Shown in pieces: positions 26,390-35,700 of a DNA stretch of 51,056 bases; position 1 is the first letter of the stretch; the number at the start of each line of letters is the position of its first letter. This DNA comes from Parabacteroides sp. (GTDB taxonomy: Bacteria; Bacteroidota; Bacteroidia; Bacteroidales; Tannerellaceae). Made by a program: the position numbers and the translations under genes. The stretch lies in contig JAGPJL010000005.1 of assembly GCA_018054455.1 (NCBI GenBank), positions 1 to 51,056 of the forward strand, read 5' to 3'. Under the pieces are notes generated by a model. That model was given only the letters and a program-made list of their open reading frames with translations, was not told where the DNA came from and made no database searches.

Positions 26390-27586
26390 CTATTTATTCA
26401 GAATCATTTTTTTGTATCTCATCAGAGCCTCCACGTAATAGTAGTCGCCATACGTTAACGGAACATCCACCTCCGAGTCGCCGGGCAAATGGCCAACCCC
26501 ATGCTTCAGGATAAAACATCCGTTGGTTCCTTTCTTTGCCGTGTATTCGGGAGAAGCAAGTGTTCTCAATTGAGTTTCAGCCACAGCTATATATTGACTC
26601 TTTCTAGGTTCATCCACAAACTGGCTCAGTTCAATCAGCGATGAGGCTATTATAGATGCAGCTGAAGCATCCCTCAGGGCATTGGGTATATCAGGCGCAT
26701 TATAATCCCAGTATGGAATTTTGTCTTTAGGCAGATTGGGGTGATTCAATATAAAATCGGCGATATGATTCGCCTGATCCAGGTACCTCTTGTCTCCCGT
26801 TTCACGATACATCATCCCGTAACCATACAAACCCCACGCCTGACCTCTGGCCCATGCACTCTCATCACTGTATCCCTGGTGTGTACATTTTACCTGAACT
26901 GCTCCAGTTTCGGGTATATAAGAAACCACATGAAAAGAACTGTAATCCTTGCGGAAATGATTTTCGATACACGTATTGGCATGGGTAACAGCAATCTCTC
27001 TAAATTTGTTGTCTCCTGTTTCTTTGGATGCCCACATCAGCATTTCCAGATTCATCATATTATCTATAATTACAGGGAAACTCCATTTCTGGTTACTACC
27101 CCATGACTGAATACAACCAATCTTTGAATTAAAGCGTGTAGACAAGGATTTGGATCCATTTATCAGTACGCTTTTGCATGAATCAGCACCGGTAATCCGG
27201 AGCGCGTTTCCGTAACTGCAGTAGAGCATAAAACCCAAATCATGGGTTCCTTTGTTATATTGTTCCTTATTTATGCGGTCGGTAAAAAGAGAAGCATACC
27301 TTTTTAAATCCTTATTCGAAGAATTCTCGTACAAATACCACAAGGTACCCGGAAAGAATCCGCTACACCACCATTTGGAGCCCGACATTATCAAATTTCC
27401 ATTTTTATCGATTGTCCGGGGTAATGAATCAGGAATAGTTTCCATCTCTTTAGACAGTAATAAACTTTGCATTTCGGCCTGCTTCAAGGCATTGTCGATA
27501 ACTGCAGACATGGGCGTCTCTGGCTTTGTAAACGCACACACGATAATAAAAACTAAGAACAAACCAATCAGATAGTGCTTCTTCAT
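26390..27586 (-). CDS. Glycoside hydrolase family 88 (unsaturated glucuronyl hydrolase)
   Basis: Protein of 398 residues with an N-terminal hydrophobic signal (LIGLFLVFIIVCAFT). The alpha6/alpha6 barrel features of GH88 are visible: Asp116 (THDLGFMLYCSYG) and Asp175 (VIIDNMMNLEMLMWAS) correspond to the two catalytic aspartates, and ESAWARGQAWGLYGY is a family hallmark. The enzyme removes a 4,5-unsaturated uronic acid from the end of oligosaccharides made by polysaccharide lyases. No lyase gene is in the window, so the lyase may be elsewhere or the cell may use oligosaccharides from others. It has its own candidate promoter and regulator site (27625, 27657). Confidence 0.92.
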   Translation of the reverse strand: MKKHYLIGLFLVFIIVCAFTKPETPMSAVIDNALKQAEMQSLLLSKEMETIPDSLPRTIDKNGNLIMSGSKWWCSGFFPGTLWYLYENSSNKDLKRYASLFTDRINKEQYNKGTHDLGFMLYCSYGNALRITGADSCKSVLINGSKSLSTRFNSKIGCIQSWGSNQKWSFPVIIDNMMNLEMLMWASKETGDNKFREIAVTHANTCIENHFRKDYSSFHVVSYIPETGAVQVKCTHQGYSDESAWARGQAWGLYGYGMMYRETGDKRYLDQANHIADFILNHPNLPKDKIPYWDYNAPDIPNALRDASAASIIASSLIELSQFVDEPRKSQYIAVAETQLRTLASPEYTAKKGTNGCFILKHGVGHLPGDSEVDVPLTYGDYYYVEALMRYKKMILNK

Positions 27587-27624
27587 AAATAACAGGATTA
27601 AATATTTGAGATAAATAAGTCCTG

Positions 27625-27632
27625 CAAATGTA
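27625..27632 (-). promoter_or_regulatory. Candidate -7 element of the GH88 gene
   Basis: The reverse strand reads TACATTTG, a perfect match to TAnnTTTG, 39 bases before the ATG at 27586. No -33 TTG is present; the 21-bp-spaced direct repeat begins 25 bases upstream instead, as expected of an activator-dependent promoter. Confidence 0.55.
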
Positions 27633-27656
27633 GATTTTAAAGGGAGTTAGACGGGA

Positions 27657-27690
27657 GGTTTTTGTACATATATGGTTGGTTTTTGTACAT
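27657..27690. promoter_or_regulatory. Candidate hybrid-regulator binding site upstream of GH88
   Basis: The 13-mer GGTTTTTGTACAT occurs at 27657-27669 and 27678-27690, exactly 21 bp apart. The second copy is also part of an imperfect 16-bp inverted repeat (27671-27686 with 27694-27709, one mismatch). Its likely binder is the AraC-type domain of the adjacent regulator. Confidence 0.6.
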
Positions 27691-27730
27691 TTGACAAAAA
27701 TCAACCATAAAATACAAGAAAAATTCGTAT

Positions 27731-30700
27731 CTAAGATATAGATGTTGTCTGTTTTCTATAATCGGACGGAACCATACTGTAATGCTTTTTAAAGCAGGTA
27801 CTAAAATATTTTGAGTCATTAAAACCGCAAAGCAAAGCAATCTCGGCAATGGTATATTCAGATTTTTCCAGCAATTGCTTGCTACGCTTCAGTCGCATAT
27901 CCAAGATAAACTCTTTGATGGTCATATGTGTAATGTCATTAATCTTCCGGTACAGCAATGTACGGCTTATACCCATGTCCGAAACAAACATCTCAACGTC
28001 GTATTCGGGATTCTGAATATTACCCTCCACGAAGGTAACCGCCTTGTTCATCAGCTCCTCATCCATAGACGTTATTGTAATATTTGAAGGTTCGGGTGTA
28101 TACTTTTTACTATACAACTCCCTCATCTTATTCCGGGAGTCTATCAGGTTGTTTATTTGCTGTTCCAGATAATCTGTATCAAATTGTTTTTCAATAAATA
28201 CATCTGCCCCTTTCTTTAATGCCTTTATCTTTTGGTCCGCCCCTCCGAGACCAGACATAACAATAATTGGAATGTGACTGGTTTTAATATCTCCTCTCAA
28301 CGTATCGCACACATCATATCCATCCGCCCCGGGCATCATAATATCTGTAAGGATAATCTGCAAACTTATTTTTTTTGCCAAGGCAATGCCCTCCAACCCA
28401 TTTTTTGCCGTATAAACACGGAAGCTACCCGACAATTGAGTTTTAAGATAATTCCTTAAATCATCATCATCTTCAATGATCAGCAACTTATTAATATTAC
28501 GGCTGTCTTTTTTGTCATCGCCAACCTCCTCCTCATTTACATCCAGATGAATTACTTCCATTCTGGCATACTCATAAGAAAGACCCGTTGATTTACACTT
28601 GTCCACCGCCAGCGGATCAAACAGCGCTTGCTGTACAGGCAAAGTTAAACGGAAGCACACCTCCCCTGTACGTGAAAGCAGTGAAATTGTTCCACCCAAC
28701 AGGTTTACTAACTCCTTAACGATAGACAAACCCAGCCCGGAACTGAATTCCTCCAGTTGCTTTTGTGATGAAGACCGGGAAAAAGGTTTGAAAAGGCGGG
28801 CTGCCTGATCGGGGCTAATCTCTGTACCGGTATTAATCAATTCGAACGAAACACAGAACATCTCCGAATCAAATGTTTCTATATCGGATAAATGAGCCAC
28901 TTCATCAGCTGTTGATTTGTAGATTCTAAAACTAATAGACTCACCTTCAGGCGTATATTTAATCGCATTGGAAAACAGGTTCGAGAATATCTTTTCAATC
29001 AGCTCATGGTCGAACGAAACCAAAAGCTTGTCGCTGTACGAATCAACCTGCGTAATGATATACTTTCCTTCGGCAAGAGGTATAAACATGTCAAACAGTT
29101 CCGATACATAAAGAATCAAATCGCCCGACGACGGACAAGGCCTGATGGTATTGCTTTCTATTTCCCTAAACTGCAACAGCTGATTAACCAGACGCTGAAT
29201 TCGTATTACGTTCTTTGTTATCAATTTCGTATAATTCATGGCCGGATGATCCGGAGTCAGGGTTTGCGTCAATCGCTTCAACGGATCCATAATCAAAGTA
29301 AGCGGAGTTTTCAGTTCGTGCGAAATATTGGTAAAAAAGTTTACACGCAGATCTATCAGATCGCGGATACGTTTCTTTTCCAACTTTTCCATCTCCAGGT
29401 TATGCCTGAAATTCTTTTTATTGGACAAGTACATAAACACCAGGTAGATAATCCCGGCAACAATACACCCATAAACTATATATGCCCATGCAGAAAGCCA
29501 GGGAGGAGGATTAATTCTAAAGCTGAGAGAGGTTACCCTTCCATCGCTCGCCTCATCACGGGCCACCACTTTAACCTCGAACCTATACGAACCCGGAGGG
29601 AGATTGGCATAACGGATGCTATTTTTAGTCAACGGTAAAAGCAACCATTCGTCCGAAGCCCCCACCAACCGGCATGCAAGCTGCTCTTTGTCGGATTTCA
29701 CATAACTATCAGTCGAAAACTGAATCTCAACATTAGACTGCTTATAGGAAAGATCTATCCACTTGTTGGTCTCTTTTCTGTTTCCGATAACGGATATATC
29801 TTCCGTCAGAGGAGAATCTGTTTTTCCCGGTATCACTCGCGTGTTATTTATAAAGAAACCGGTAAAAAAGACATTATTCTTCTTATTCGTCTCCCTGATT
29901 GTCTGCGGATCAAACAGAATAAATCCATTGGTTCCACCAAAAAGCAATTCACCATTGCTTGTCTTGAAGCTTGCACGGGGATAAAACGAGCCGCACAAGT
30001 CTGTTTCGACGCAATGAATCTTCCGGAATTTATGTAACGACTTATTGTAAAACCAGATTCCATCGTTTGTGCTAAACCAGATATTCTCGCGGGCATTATC
30101 CTCCTGAATGGCAAAAACAGTATGCGCGCGAAACCCCTCCCGGTTTCGGAAGTTCTTATATGTACCATCCCGCGATAATAGATTTACGCCGCCACCCATC
30201 GTTCCAATCCATACGTTCGAATCGGAATCAACTGTAAAACAGATCAACTGGTTTACAGAATAGTTTGAATCATTGATCAGGTGATGATCCAATACTTTGT
30301 GCGTACGTACATCCATAATGTAAGCCCCCCGGTGTGTAAACAACCAGAGACGATTTTTCACATCCCTGTATACAGATTCCACTTCCGGCAAAATAATATC
30401 TTTCCCATTTTGTTTTGGAACAATCCGGCTTATCCGATTTGTTTTCAAATCCTTATAAAACAGCCCGTCTGTCGTAGCATTCAGCCAGATTCCCGAATCG
30501 GCCTCCAATGCGAAATTGTATACACTCAGGTATCGCCCCGGTCGGGAAGGATGATATAATTTTAAGTCTTCAAATTTTTTTGTTTCTGTGTTGTACTCAC
30601 TTATACCACCGTTGAAAGAAGAAATCAGTATTTTTCTCTTTTTCGAATCAAACAACAGGGACTTGATCAGGTTATAGTTTATGCCGTTGGACAACGACTG

Positions 30701-31843
30701 CGTATAATACGAATATTCATTCCTTCGGCGATTCCAGCAATTTATTCCGCCACCTTCTGTTCCAATCCAGATGTTCCCGGACTTGTCTTCTTCAAAGCAA
30801 CTTACAATGGGACTGTTTAATCCTCCTTTAGAAAAAGATTTGAATACAACCCGATTATCATCAAAAGACATATAAGCCAGCTTTCCTCCGTAGGTTCCAA
30901 TCCATACCCCTCCATCCGGATCGGGATAAATAGACCAAATAGAATTATGAGGCAGCGAATATCTGTCGGCAGGATTGGCAAGCAAAGTAACCATTTCGTC
31001 TGTCTTAATATCCAGCAGAAAAAGTCCTAATTGAGTCCCCACCCATAGAACACCCTTCTGATCTACGTATAATTTTTTCGCATTTATCGATTGATTTTCC
31101 TTATAAAGAAAAGGATACGATCGGGTAATCCGTCCACGGTCGTCCGCTCTGAACAAGCCTTCGTTTTCGGTAAGAATAAAATACTCCTTATTATATTTTA
31201 CAAGCTGACGGATATATCCCTTCCCCTCTCCGAGGTCAATAAACAGTTCAGGTTTTGAGATAAGACTTTTCAGTTTATATATCTTACCATTGCGAGTACT
31301 TAAAAACATATTTCCTTCCAGACTACTAAGAACTGCAGTATCAAAAGACGAAGGCAGTTTATAACGCTGTGATTTAAATCCCTTTTTGAAAGAAAAGGTT
31401 TCAATAACATCTCCTTTTTTGATCCACAAAACTCTGTTCGAATCTTGCACCAAAGAACTAATCACTCCCTCTGAAATCTTGTTGAACTCCAGCGAAGCAT
31501 AATCAAAAAGAAATAAGCCATGATTTGTGGAAACGAATAACCTCTTATCACAATCCACCCACAATTCACCGAACGCCCACGACAGTTCGGGCGAATGAGA
31601 TGAAATCCGGTCGTCCATCTGATAAAAAGCATTTCCGTCGTACATAAATAGCGTACGCTGTCCGCTATACCAGATACGGCCAATACTATCTTTCGCAATA
31701 CTCTGAATTCCGTGGTAATAAGGTGAAACAGGAATTGTATGAAAACGATAGCCGGAAACATCCATTGCAAAAGCCAAAGGGATTAAGATAAAAGAAAAAA
31801 GAAGGACTAAAAGCGTCTTTGTATGATAATTTAAAGGTCTCAA
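27731..31843 (-). CDS. Hybrid two-component system regulator (HTCS) of the polysaccharide locus
   Basis: Protein of 1370 residues combining sensor, kinase and regulator. An N-terminal signal/anchor is followed by a two-bladed-propeller periplasmic sensor (about 30-680) with repeated IWIGT-type strands, a Y_Y_Y domain (about 690-778), one membrane helix (about 784-806), HisKA with His842 (NISHELKTP), HATPase (N box around 956-965, G box SSGLGLSIV), a receiver domain with Asp1167 (LTDIMMPG) and Lys1219, and a C-terminal AraC helix-turn-helix (about 1265-1365). In the kinase G1 box the usual Asp is Asn1004 (INTGTEI). It should sense an oligosaccharide in the periplasm and activate the SusC and GH88 promoters. 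It has a separate promoter at 31893. Confidence 0.95.
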   Translation of the reverse strand: MRPLNYHTKTLLVLLFSFILIPLAFAMDVSGYRFHTIPVSPYYHGIQSIAKDSIGRIWYSGQRTLFMYDGNAFYQMDDRISSHSPELSWAFGELWVDCDKRLFVSTNHGLFLFDYASLEFNKISEGVISSLVQDSNRVLWIKKGDVIETFSFKKGFKSQRYKLPSSFDTAVLSSLEGNMFLSTRNGKIYKLKSLISKPELFIDLGEGKGYIRQLVKYNKEYFILTENEGLFRADDRGRITRSYPFLYKENQSINAKKLYVDQKGVLWVGTQLGLFLLDIKTDEMVTLLANPADRYSLPHNSIWSIYPDPDGGVWIGTYGGKLAYMSFDDNRVVFKSFSKGGLNSPIVSCFEEDKSGNIWIGTEGGGINCWNRRRNEYSYYTQSLSNGINYNLIKSLLFDSKKRKILISSFNGGISEYNTETKKFEDLKLYHPSRPGRYLSVYNFALEADSGIWLNATTDGLFYKDLKTNRISRIVPKQNGKDIILPEVESVYRDVKNRLWLFTHRGAYIMDVRTHKVLDHHLINDSNYSVNQLICFTVDSDSNVWIGTMGGGVNLLSRDGTYKNFRNREGFRAHTVFAIQEDNARENIWFSTNDGIWFYNKSLHKFRKIHCVETDLCGSFYPRASFKTSNGELLFGGTNGFILFDPQTIRETNKKNNVFFTGFFINNTRVIPGKTDSPLTEDISVIGNRKETNKWIDLSYKQSNVEIQFSTDSYVKSDKEQLACRLVGASDEWLLLPLTKNSIRYANLPPGSYRFEVKVVARDEASDGRVTSLSFRINPPPWLSAWAYIVYGCIVAGIIYLVFMYLSNKKNFRHNLEMEKLEKKRIRDLIDLRVNFFTNISHELKTPLTLIMDPLKRLTQTLTPDHPAMNYTKLITKNVIRIQRLVNQLLQFREIESNTIRPCPSSGDLILYVSELFDMFIPLAEGKYIITQVDSYSDKLLVSFDHELIEKIFSNLFSNAIKYTPEGESISFRIYKSTADEVAHLSDIETFDSEMFCVSFELINTGTEISPDQAARLFKPFSRSSSQKQLEEFSSGLGLSIVKELVNLLGGTISLLSRTGEVCFRLTLPVQQALFDPLAVDKCKSTGLSYEYARMEVIHLDVNEEEVGDDKKDSRNINKLLIIEDDDDLRNYLKTQLSGSFRVYTAKNGLEGIALAKKISLQIILTDIMMPGADGYDVCDTLRGDIKTSHIPIIVMSGLGGADQKIKALKKGADVFIEKQFDTDYLEQQINNLIDSRNKMRELYSKKYTPEPSNITITSMDEELMNKAVTFVEGNIQNPEYDVEMFVSDMGISRTLLYRKINDITHMTIKEFILDMRLKRSKQLLEKSEYTIAEIALLCGFNDSKYFSTCFKKHYSMVPSDYRKQTTSIS

Positions 31844-31892
31844 AATAGTATTCGGATAGGTGGTTCAATCAATTACAAGATTTATAACAAGT

Positions 31893-31900
31893 CAAAAGTA
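31893..31900 (-). promoter_or_regulatory. Candidate -7 element of the HTCS gene
   Basis: The reverse strand reads TACTTTTG, a perfect TAnnTTTG match, 50 bases before the ATG at 31843. A -33 TTG is not evident. The remaining gap to 32096 shows nothing else I can name. Confidence 0.45.
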
Positions 31901-32096
31901 TAGTTTTTTTTCATATTTCTTATACATCCTCCTATATTTAGGCTAATTTCCCAACGATCAAATCTGGTTTTGCAAATATAACGAGGATTTATTAGCCGAA
32001 AAGCGACAAAAGTGAAATATTGAATTATATATCAAAGTATTTAAGGAAAATCAATATCTTTACCTATTGCTAATTTATAATTAACCACAGGTATTT

Positions 32097-32984
32097 ATGA
32101 AGGACGATTTTAAAAAAATTATGGAGGCTATCGAGATAGAATACGACAATATTCCTGTGCCTGAGTTCGAAGGATATTCGTTTCTGGAGATAGCCAGTCT
32201 GATTTATTCGCCTTTTGCAGGCGATTCTCCAATCAAACTATTGAAGCTTGAGGAAGCTGATTATCTTAAAATTCCTATGTTTAATCAGATAAAATATCTT
32301 ATCGGGATTATTCAGCGGGATGGAGAGCTAAAGCTGACTAACAAAGGGTATCTGCCGCCAAAGATTATTGCAGGGCTGTATTCGATGGGGTATTTGAAGG
32401 ATAAATATGTAGAAATGGGAATTAGCAAGGTTTACAGGGAAGTCGACATGGATATAATGAAGCTATCCAGATCGTTGCTTGAAGTTTCCGGAATAGTAAA
32501 GAAAAGGCACAATGTAATTACGCTGACTAAAGAGGGTGCGAAGACAATTGCCAATGATGAATTGCTATTCAGACGGTTGTTTGTGTCGTCGGCTGAAAAT
32601 ATAAGCTGGAATTATTTCGATGGCTATCCTTACGATGATATCGGTCAGTTCGGCCTTGGCTTTTCATTGGTGTTGCTAAGTAAATATGGTGATAAAAAAA
32701 GGCTGGACTTGTTTTATTCTCAGAAATACTTCAAGGCCTTTCCAACGGTTAAGGATACTGACGATAAGAGTGAAACTTCTCAAACGCAGAAAGAAGGCTG
32801 CGACCGTTGTTATTCGCTTCGCACCTTCGACAGATTTCTTGAATATTGGGGGTTGGTTGATATTGAACAAACTGATCGTATCCTCGGGGATAAATATATA
32901 ACAAAGACTGATTTATTTGACAAACTGATTCAGTGTTACCCACATACACAAAGAAATCTAGCAGCCGAACAAAAAGGAAATTAA
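32097..32984 (+). CDS. Uncharacterised protein, possibly with winged-helix segments
   Basis: Soluble protein of 295 residues; no signal peptide or membrane segment. I do not recognise it with confidence. The segment GELKLTNKGYLPPKIIAGLYSMG (given here as KLTNKGYLPPKI) and a second one, HNVITLTKEGAKTI, both look like winged-helix repeats with the phrase LT-x-G, so a DNA- or nucleic-acid-associated role is possible. A Cys pair (CDRC) near residue 236 might bind metal. It is monocistronic: the hybrid regulator is divergent on the left, and folA is convergent on the right. I place its start at ATG 32097; TATCTTTA at 32055-32062 is a 7/8 -7 match. Confidence 0.7.
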   Translation: MKDDFKKIMEAIEIEYDNIPVPEFEGYSFLEIASLIYSPFAGDSPIKLLKLEEADYLKIPMFNQIKYLIGIIQRDGELKLTNKGYLPPKIIAGLYSMGYLKDKYVEMGISKVYREVDMDIMKLSRSLLEVSGIVKKRHNVITLTKEGAKTIANDELLFRRLFVSSAENISWNYFDGYPYDDIGQFGLGFSLVLLSKYGDKKRLDLFYSQKYFKAFPTVKDTDDKSETSQTQKEGCDRCYSLRTFDRFLEYWGLVDIEQTDRILGDKYITKTDLFDKLIQCYPHTQRNLAAEQKGN

Positions 32985-33004
32985 TTGGAAATAGCGAACT
33001 AAAA

Positions 33005-33039
33005 AACAGGTTTACCCTTATTTAAAGGATAAACCTGTT
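33005..33039 (-). terminator. Terminator downstream of folA
   Basis: A 10-bp stem (AACAGGTTTA at 33005-33014, complement at 33030-33039), extended by a partly paired CCTT/AAGG interior, is followed on the reverse strand by six T. It lies between convergent genes and may also stop the 32097 transcript. Confidence 0.75.
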
Positions 33040-33064
33040 CAACATATATTACTACCGAGGGTAA

Positions 33065-33562
33065 TTATTTCTTCCTGATGTACGTAACGAAGGTGTATGG
33101 ATAGGCGTGTTTGTCGTCGGCGGGGAAGTCCTCGCGTTCTGTTTCTGTCCATTCGCTGTAATCTACTTCAGGGAAAAAAGTATCAGCATCCTCAAATGAA
33201 TGGTGCACAAGGGTAAGATACATCTTGTCGGCAATTTTAAGAGCTTGTTTGTAAACCATAGCTCCTCCAATCATGAATACTTCGTCTTCGTGTTCACAAA
33301 GATTCAGTGCGTCGTGCATTGATTCGACGGCAAAACTATTCACAAACAATGCCTCGGGCAACGTAGTAAGAATAACATTCTTCCGGTTGGGAAGGGCACC
33401 TTTAGGCAGAGATTCGAATGTTTTACGTCCCATCACAACAGCATGGCCTGTAGTTAAACCTTTAAATCGCTTCATGTCATACGGCAAACTCCACAATAAT
33501 TGCTGATTCTTTCCAATTGCATTATTATCTGCAATCGCTGCTATAATTGAAATCGTACTCAT
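33065..33562 (-). CDS. folA: Dihydrofolate reductase
   Basis: Protein of 165 residues, normal length. The family pattern is clear: IIAAIADNNAIGKN, LLWSLPYDMKRFK with Trp24 and the acidic Asp29, VVMGRKTFESLP, and the late NADPH-site FMIGGAMVYKQAL. It reduces dihydrofolate to tetrahydrofolate with NADPH in the cytoplasm. It starts 28 bases after thyA, and the pair works together: ThyA makes dihydrofolate, which this enzyme recycles. A terminator follows. Confidence 0.97.
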   Translation of the reverse strand: MSTISIIAAIADNNAIGKNQQLLWSLPYDMKRFKGLTTGHAVVMGRKTFESLPKGALPNRKNVILTTLPEALFVNSFAVESMHDALNLCEHEDEVFMIGGAMVYKQALKIADKMYLTLVHHSFEDADTFFPEVDYSEWTETEREDFPADDKHAYPYTFVTYIRKK

Positions 33563-33590
33563 AATATAAAATATTAATGTATTACCAAAT

Positions 33591-34385
33591 TCAAATGGCC
33601 ACTTCGCCCTTTATATGGGGATGTGGATCGTATCCAATTAGTTGAAAGTCTTCAAAGCTAAAGTCAAAAATGCTTTTTACATCAGGGTTGATTTCCATCC
33701 GGGGCAGCTTACGCGGCTCACGCGAGAGTTGTAATTTAACCTGCTCAATATGATTGCTGTAGATATGAGCATCGCCCAGGGTATGCACAAAGTCGCCTGC
33801 CTGCAGGCCGGTTACCTGTGCCATCATCTGAAGTAACATGGCATACGATGCTATATTAAATGGTACGCCAAGAAATATGTCGGCGCTTCGCTGATAGAGT
33901 TGCAGGCTTAACTTCCCGTTGGCTACATAGAATTGGAAGAATGCATGGCAGGGAGGCAGATTCATATTGTCCAAATCGCCTACGTTCCACGCACTGACAA
34001 TGATGCGGCGTGAATCGGGATTATGCATAATGGCATGAACGGCTTCGCTAATCTGGTCTACCGATCCTCCTTTGTAGTCGGGCCAGGAGCGCCACTGATA
34101 TCCGTAGATATGCCCTAAGTCGCCATTGGCATCGGCCCATTCATTCCAGATACGAACACCATGATCCTGAAGATACTTTGCATTGGTATCTCCTTTTAAA
34201 AACCATAGTAACTCATAAATGATGGATTTCAGATGTAGTTTCTTGGTTGTAAGCAAAGGAAATCCCTCCGACATATCAAACCTCATCTGATGACCAAACA
34301 CACTCAAAGTTCCTGTACCTGTACGGTCTTCTTTCTTAACTCCTTCAGACAAAACCCTTTCCAGTAATGATAAGTACTGTTTCAT
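33591..34385 (-). CDS. thyA: Thymidylate synthase
   Basis: Protein of 264 residues from ATG 34385 ([12 protein letters not shown]), the same length as E. coli ThyA; a longer frame to 34499 would add 38 residues without any family match. Catalytic Cys146 is in [10 protein letters not shown], and the folate/dUMP motifs are present ([11 protein letters not shown] at the start, [24 protein letters not shown]). It methylates dUMP to dTMP with methylene-tetrahydrofolate. It is co-transcribed with folA from the promoter at 34410-34441. Confidence 0.98.
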   Translation of the reverse strand: MKQYLSLLERVLSEGVKKEDRTGTGTLSVFGHQMRFDMSEGFPLLTTKKLHLKSIIYELLWFLKGDTNAKYLQDHGVRIWNEWADANGDLGHIYGYQWRSWPDYKGGSVDQISEAVHAIMHNPDSRRIIVSAWNVGDLDNMNLPPCHAFFQFYVANGKLSLQLYQRSADIFLGVPFNIASYAMLLQMMAQVTGLQAGDFVHTLGDAHIYSNHIEQVKLQLSREPRKLPRMEINPDVKSIFDFSFEDFQLIGYDPHPHIKGEVAI

Positions 34386-34409
34386 AGCATAAAATATAGT
34401 CCAGGCTGG

Positions 34410-34441
34410 CAAATGTACAAAAGTAATTACTATTTCACAAA
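34410..34441 (-). promoter_or_regulatory. Candidate thyA-folA promoter
   Basis: The reverse strand has TTTG at 34441-34438 and TACATTTG at 34417-34410 with a 20-base spacer, a good Bacteroidetes promoter. A second perfect -7 match, TACTTTTG, lies directly beside it at 34425-34418. Confidence 0.6.
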
Positions 34442-34516
34442 CTATAGCAAACAAATAGTTCCAGGACCAAAAGTTAACTTTTTGTGTTTCAACGCACAAA
34501 TTTTATGATAAAAGTG

Positions 34517-34524
34517 TACCTTTG
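34517..34524 (+). promoter_or_regulatory. Candidate -7 element of the aldose epimerase gene
   Basis: TACCTTTG matches TAnnTTTG perfectly, 40 bases upstream of the ATG at 34564. No -33 TTG at the usual distance. Confidence 0.55.
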
Positions 34525-34563
34525 CGCATAGTGTTTTACATCTAAAAAAAATATCGCATTGAA

Positions 34564-35694
34564 ATGAAAAAACTTTTATTGACTGCTCTTGCTGCGTGTA
34601 CGTTGTTCGCATGCTCGGAAAAGAAAGAAGAGGCAACTCTTTCGGGTTTATTAAAATCTAATTTTGTTACTGAAGTTAACGGGAAGTCCACTGCTTTGTA
34701 CGTGCTGAAAAACAAAGCCGGCATGGAGGCATGTATTACCAATTACGGCGGACGTTTGGTTTCTCTTATGGCTCCCGACAAAAACGGGAAGATGACCGAC
34801 GTAGTACTTGGTTACGACAGCATTGCCGATTACCTGAAATCGGATGGTAACTTCGGAGCCCTTATCGGTCGCTACGGCAACCGTATCGCTCAGGGTAAAT
34901 TTACGTTAGACAGTGTAGATTATCAGCTTCCTCAAAACAACAATGGTCATTGCCTTCATGGTGGTCCGCAGGGTTATCATACTCAGCTGTGGGATGCCAA
35001 ACAGCTAAATGATCAGTCGGTAGAGCTTACTTACCTCTCGAAAGATGGTGAAGCCGGATTCCCTGGCAACCTGAATATCAAGGTAACTTATACACTTACT
35101 GACGACAATGCCATCGAAATTGCTTACGAAGCAGAAACCGACAAGGCTACGGTTGTTAATCTTACTAACCACAGCTACTTCAATTTGTCGGGCGTACCCG
35201 GATCTACTATCCTTGATCATGATATCATGATTAACGCCGACACGTATACTCCGGTCGACAGCCTGCTTATTCCTACATCCGAAACTCCTTTGGTTGAAGG
35301 TACTCCAATGGATCTTCGTACTCCGATTGCCATTGGTGCACAGATTGATTCTACTTACGATCAGCTGGTAAAAGGTCGTGGTTACGATCACAACTGGATT
35401 CTTAATACGAAAGGTGATATAAAGGTATTGGCTGCCAAAGCAACAAGCCCTGTAAGCGGCATTTCGCTGGAAGTTTATACAAACGAACCGGGTATCCAGT
35501 TCTATACCGGTAACTTTATGACTGGCGAAGATAAAGGCAAACAAGGTACTGTTTATCCTCACAGAGGTGCTATTTGCCTGGAAACTCAACATTTCCCTGA
35601 TAGCCCAAATCAACCAACATTCCCTTCAACGGTTTTACGTCCGGGAGAAAAATACCAGAGCAAGTGTATCTACAAACTTGTGGTTAATAAATAA
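34564..35694 (+). CDS. galM: Aldose 1-epimerase, exported lipoprotein form
   Basis: Protein of 376 residues. A signal sequence with lipobox LFAC (Cys17) precedes the beta-sandwich enzyme, so it acts outside the cytoplasm, as is common in Bacteroidetes. Family residues are clear: NNNGHCLHGG (His129, His132), the catalytic His203 in TNHSYFNLSG, and the catalytic base Glu330 in ICLETQHFPDSPN. It interconverts alpha and beta anomers of sugars such as galactose and glucose. It is a single-gene unit, with promoter at 34517 and a strong terminator at 35701. The symbol reflects family only; substrate range is not known. Confidence 0.92.
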   Translation: MKKLLLTALAACTLFACSEKKEEATLSGLLKSNFVTEVNGKSTALYVLKNKAGMEACITNYGGRLVSLMAPDKNGKMTDVVLGYDSIADYLKSDGNFGALIGRYGNRIAQGKFTLDSVDYQLPQNNNGHCLHGGPQGYHTQLWDAKQLNDQSVELTYLSKDGEAGFPGNLNIKVTYTLTDDNAIEIAYEAETDKATVVNLTNHSYFNLSGVPGSTILDHDIMINADTYTPVDSLLIPTSETPLVEGTPMDLRTPIAIGAQIDSTYDQLVKGRGYDHNWILNTKGDIKVLAAKATSPVSGISLEVYTNEPGIQFYTGNFMTGEDKGKQGTVYPHRGAICLETQHFPDSPNQPTFPSTVLRPGEKYQSKCIYKLVVNK

Positions 35695-35700
35695 AAAAAA

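Noticed and set aside
27671..27709. 16-bp inverted repeat as a terminator of the hybrid regulator gene
   Set aside because: No T-run follows on the reverse strand; overlap with the direct repeat suggests a regulatory site.
29006..29638. Open frame of about 210 codons opposite the hybrid regulator gene
   Set aside because: It is antisense to the kinase and Y_Y_Y coding region and has no plausible protein features.
33591..34499. Longer thymidylate synthase frame starting at 34499
   Set aside because: The added 38 residues have no family match, and the shorter start gives the standard 264-residue enzyme preceded by a good promoter.
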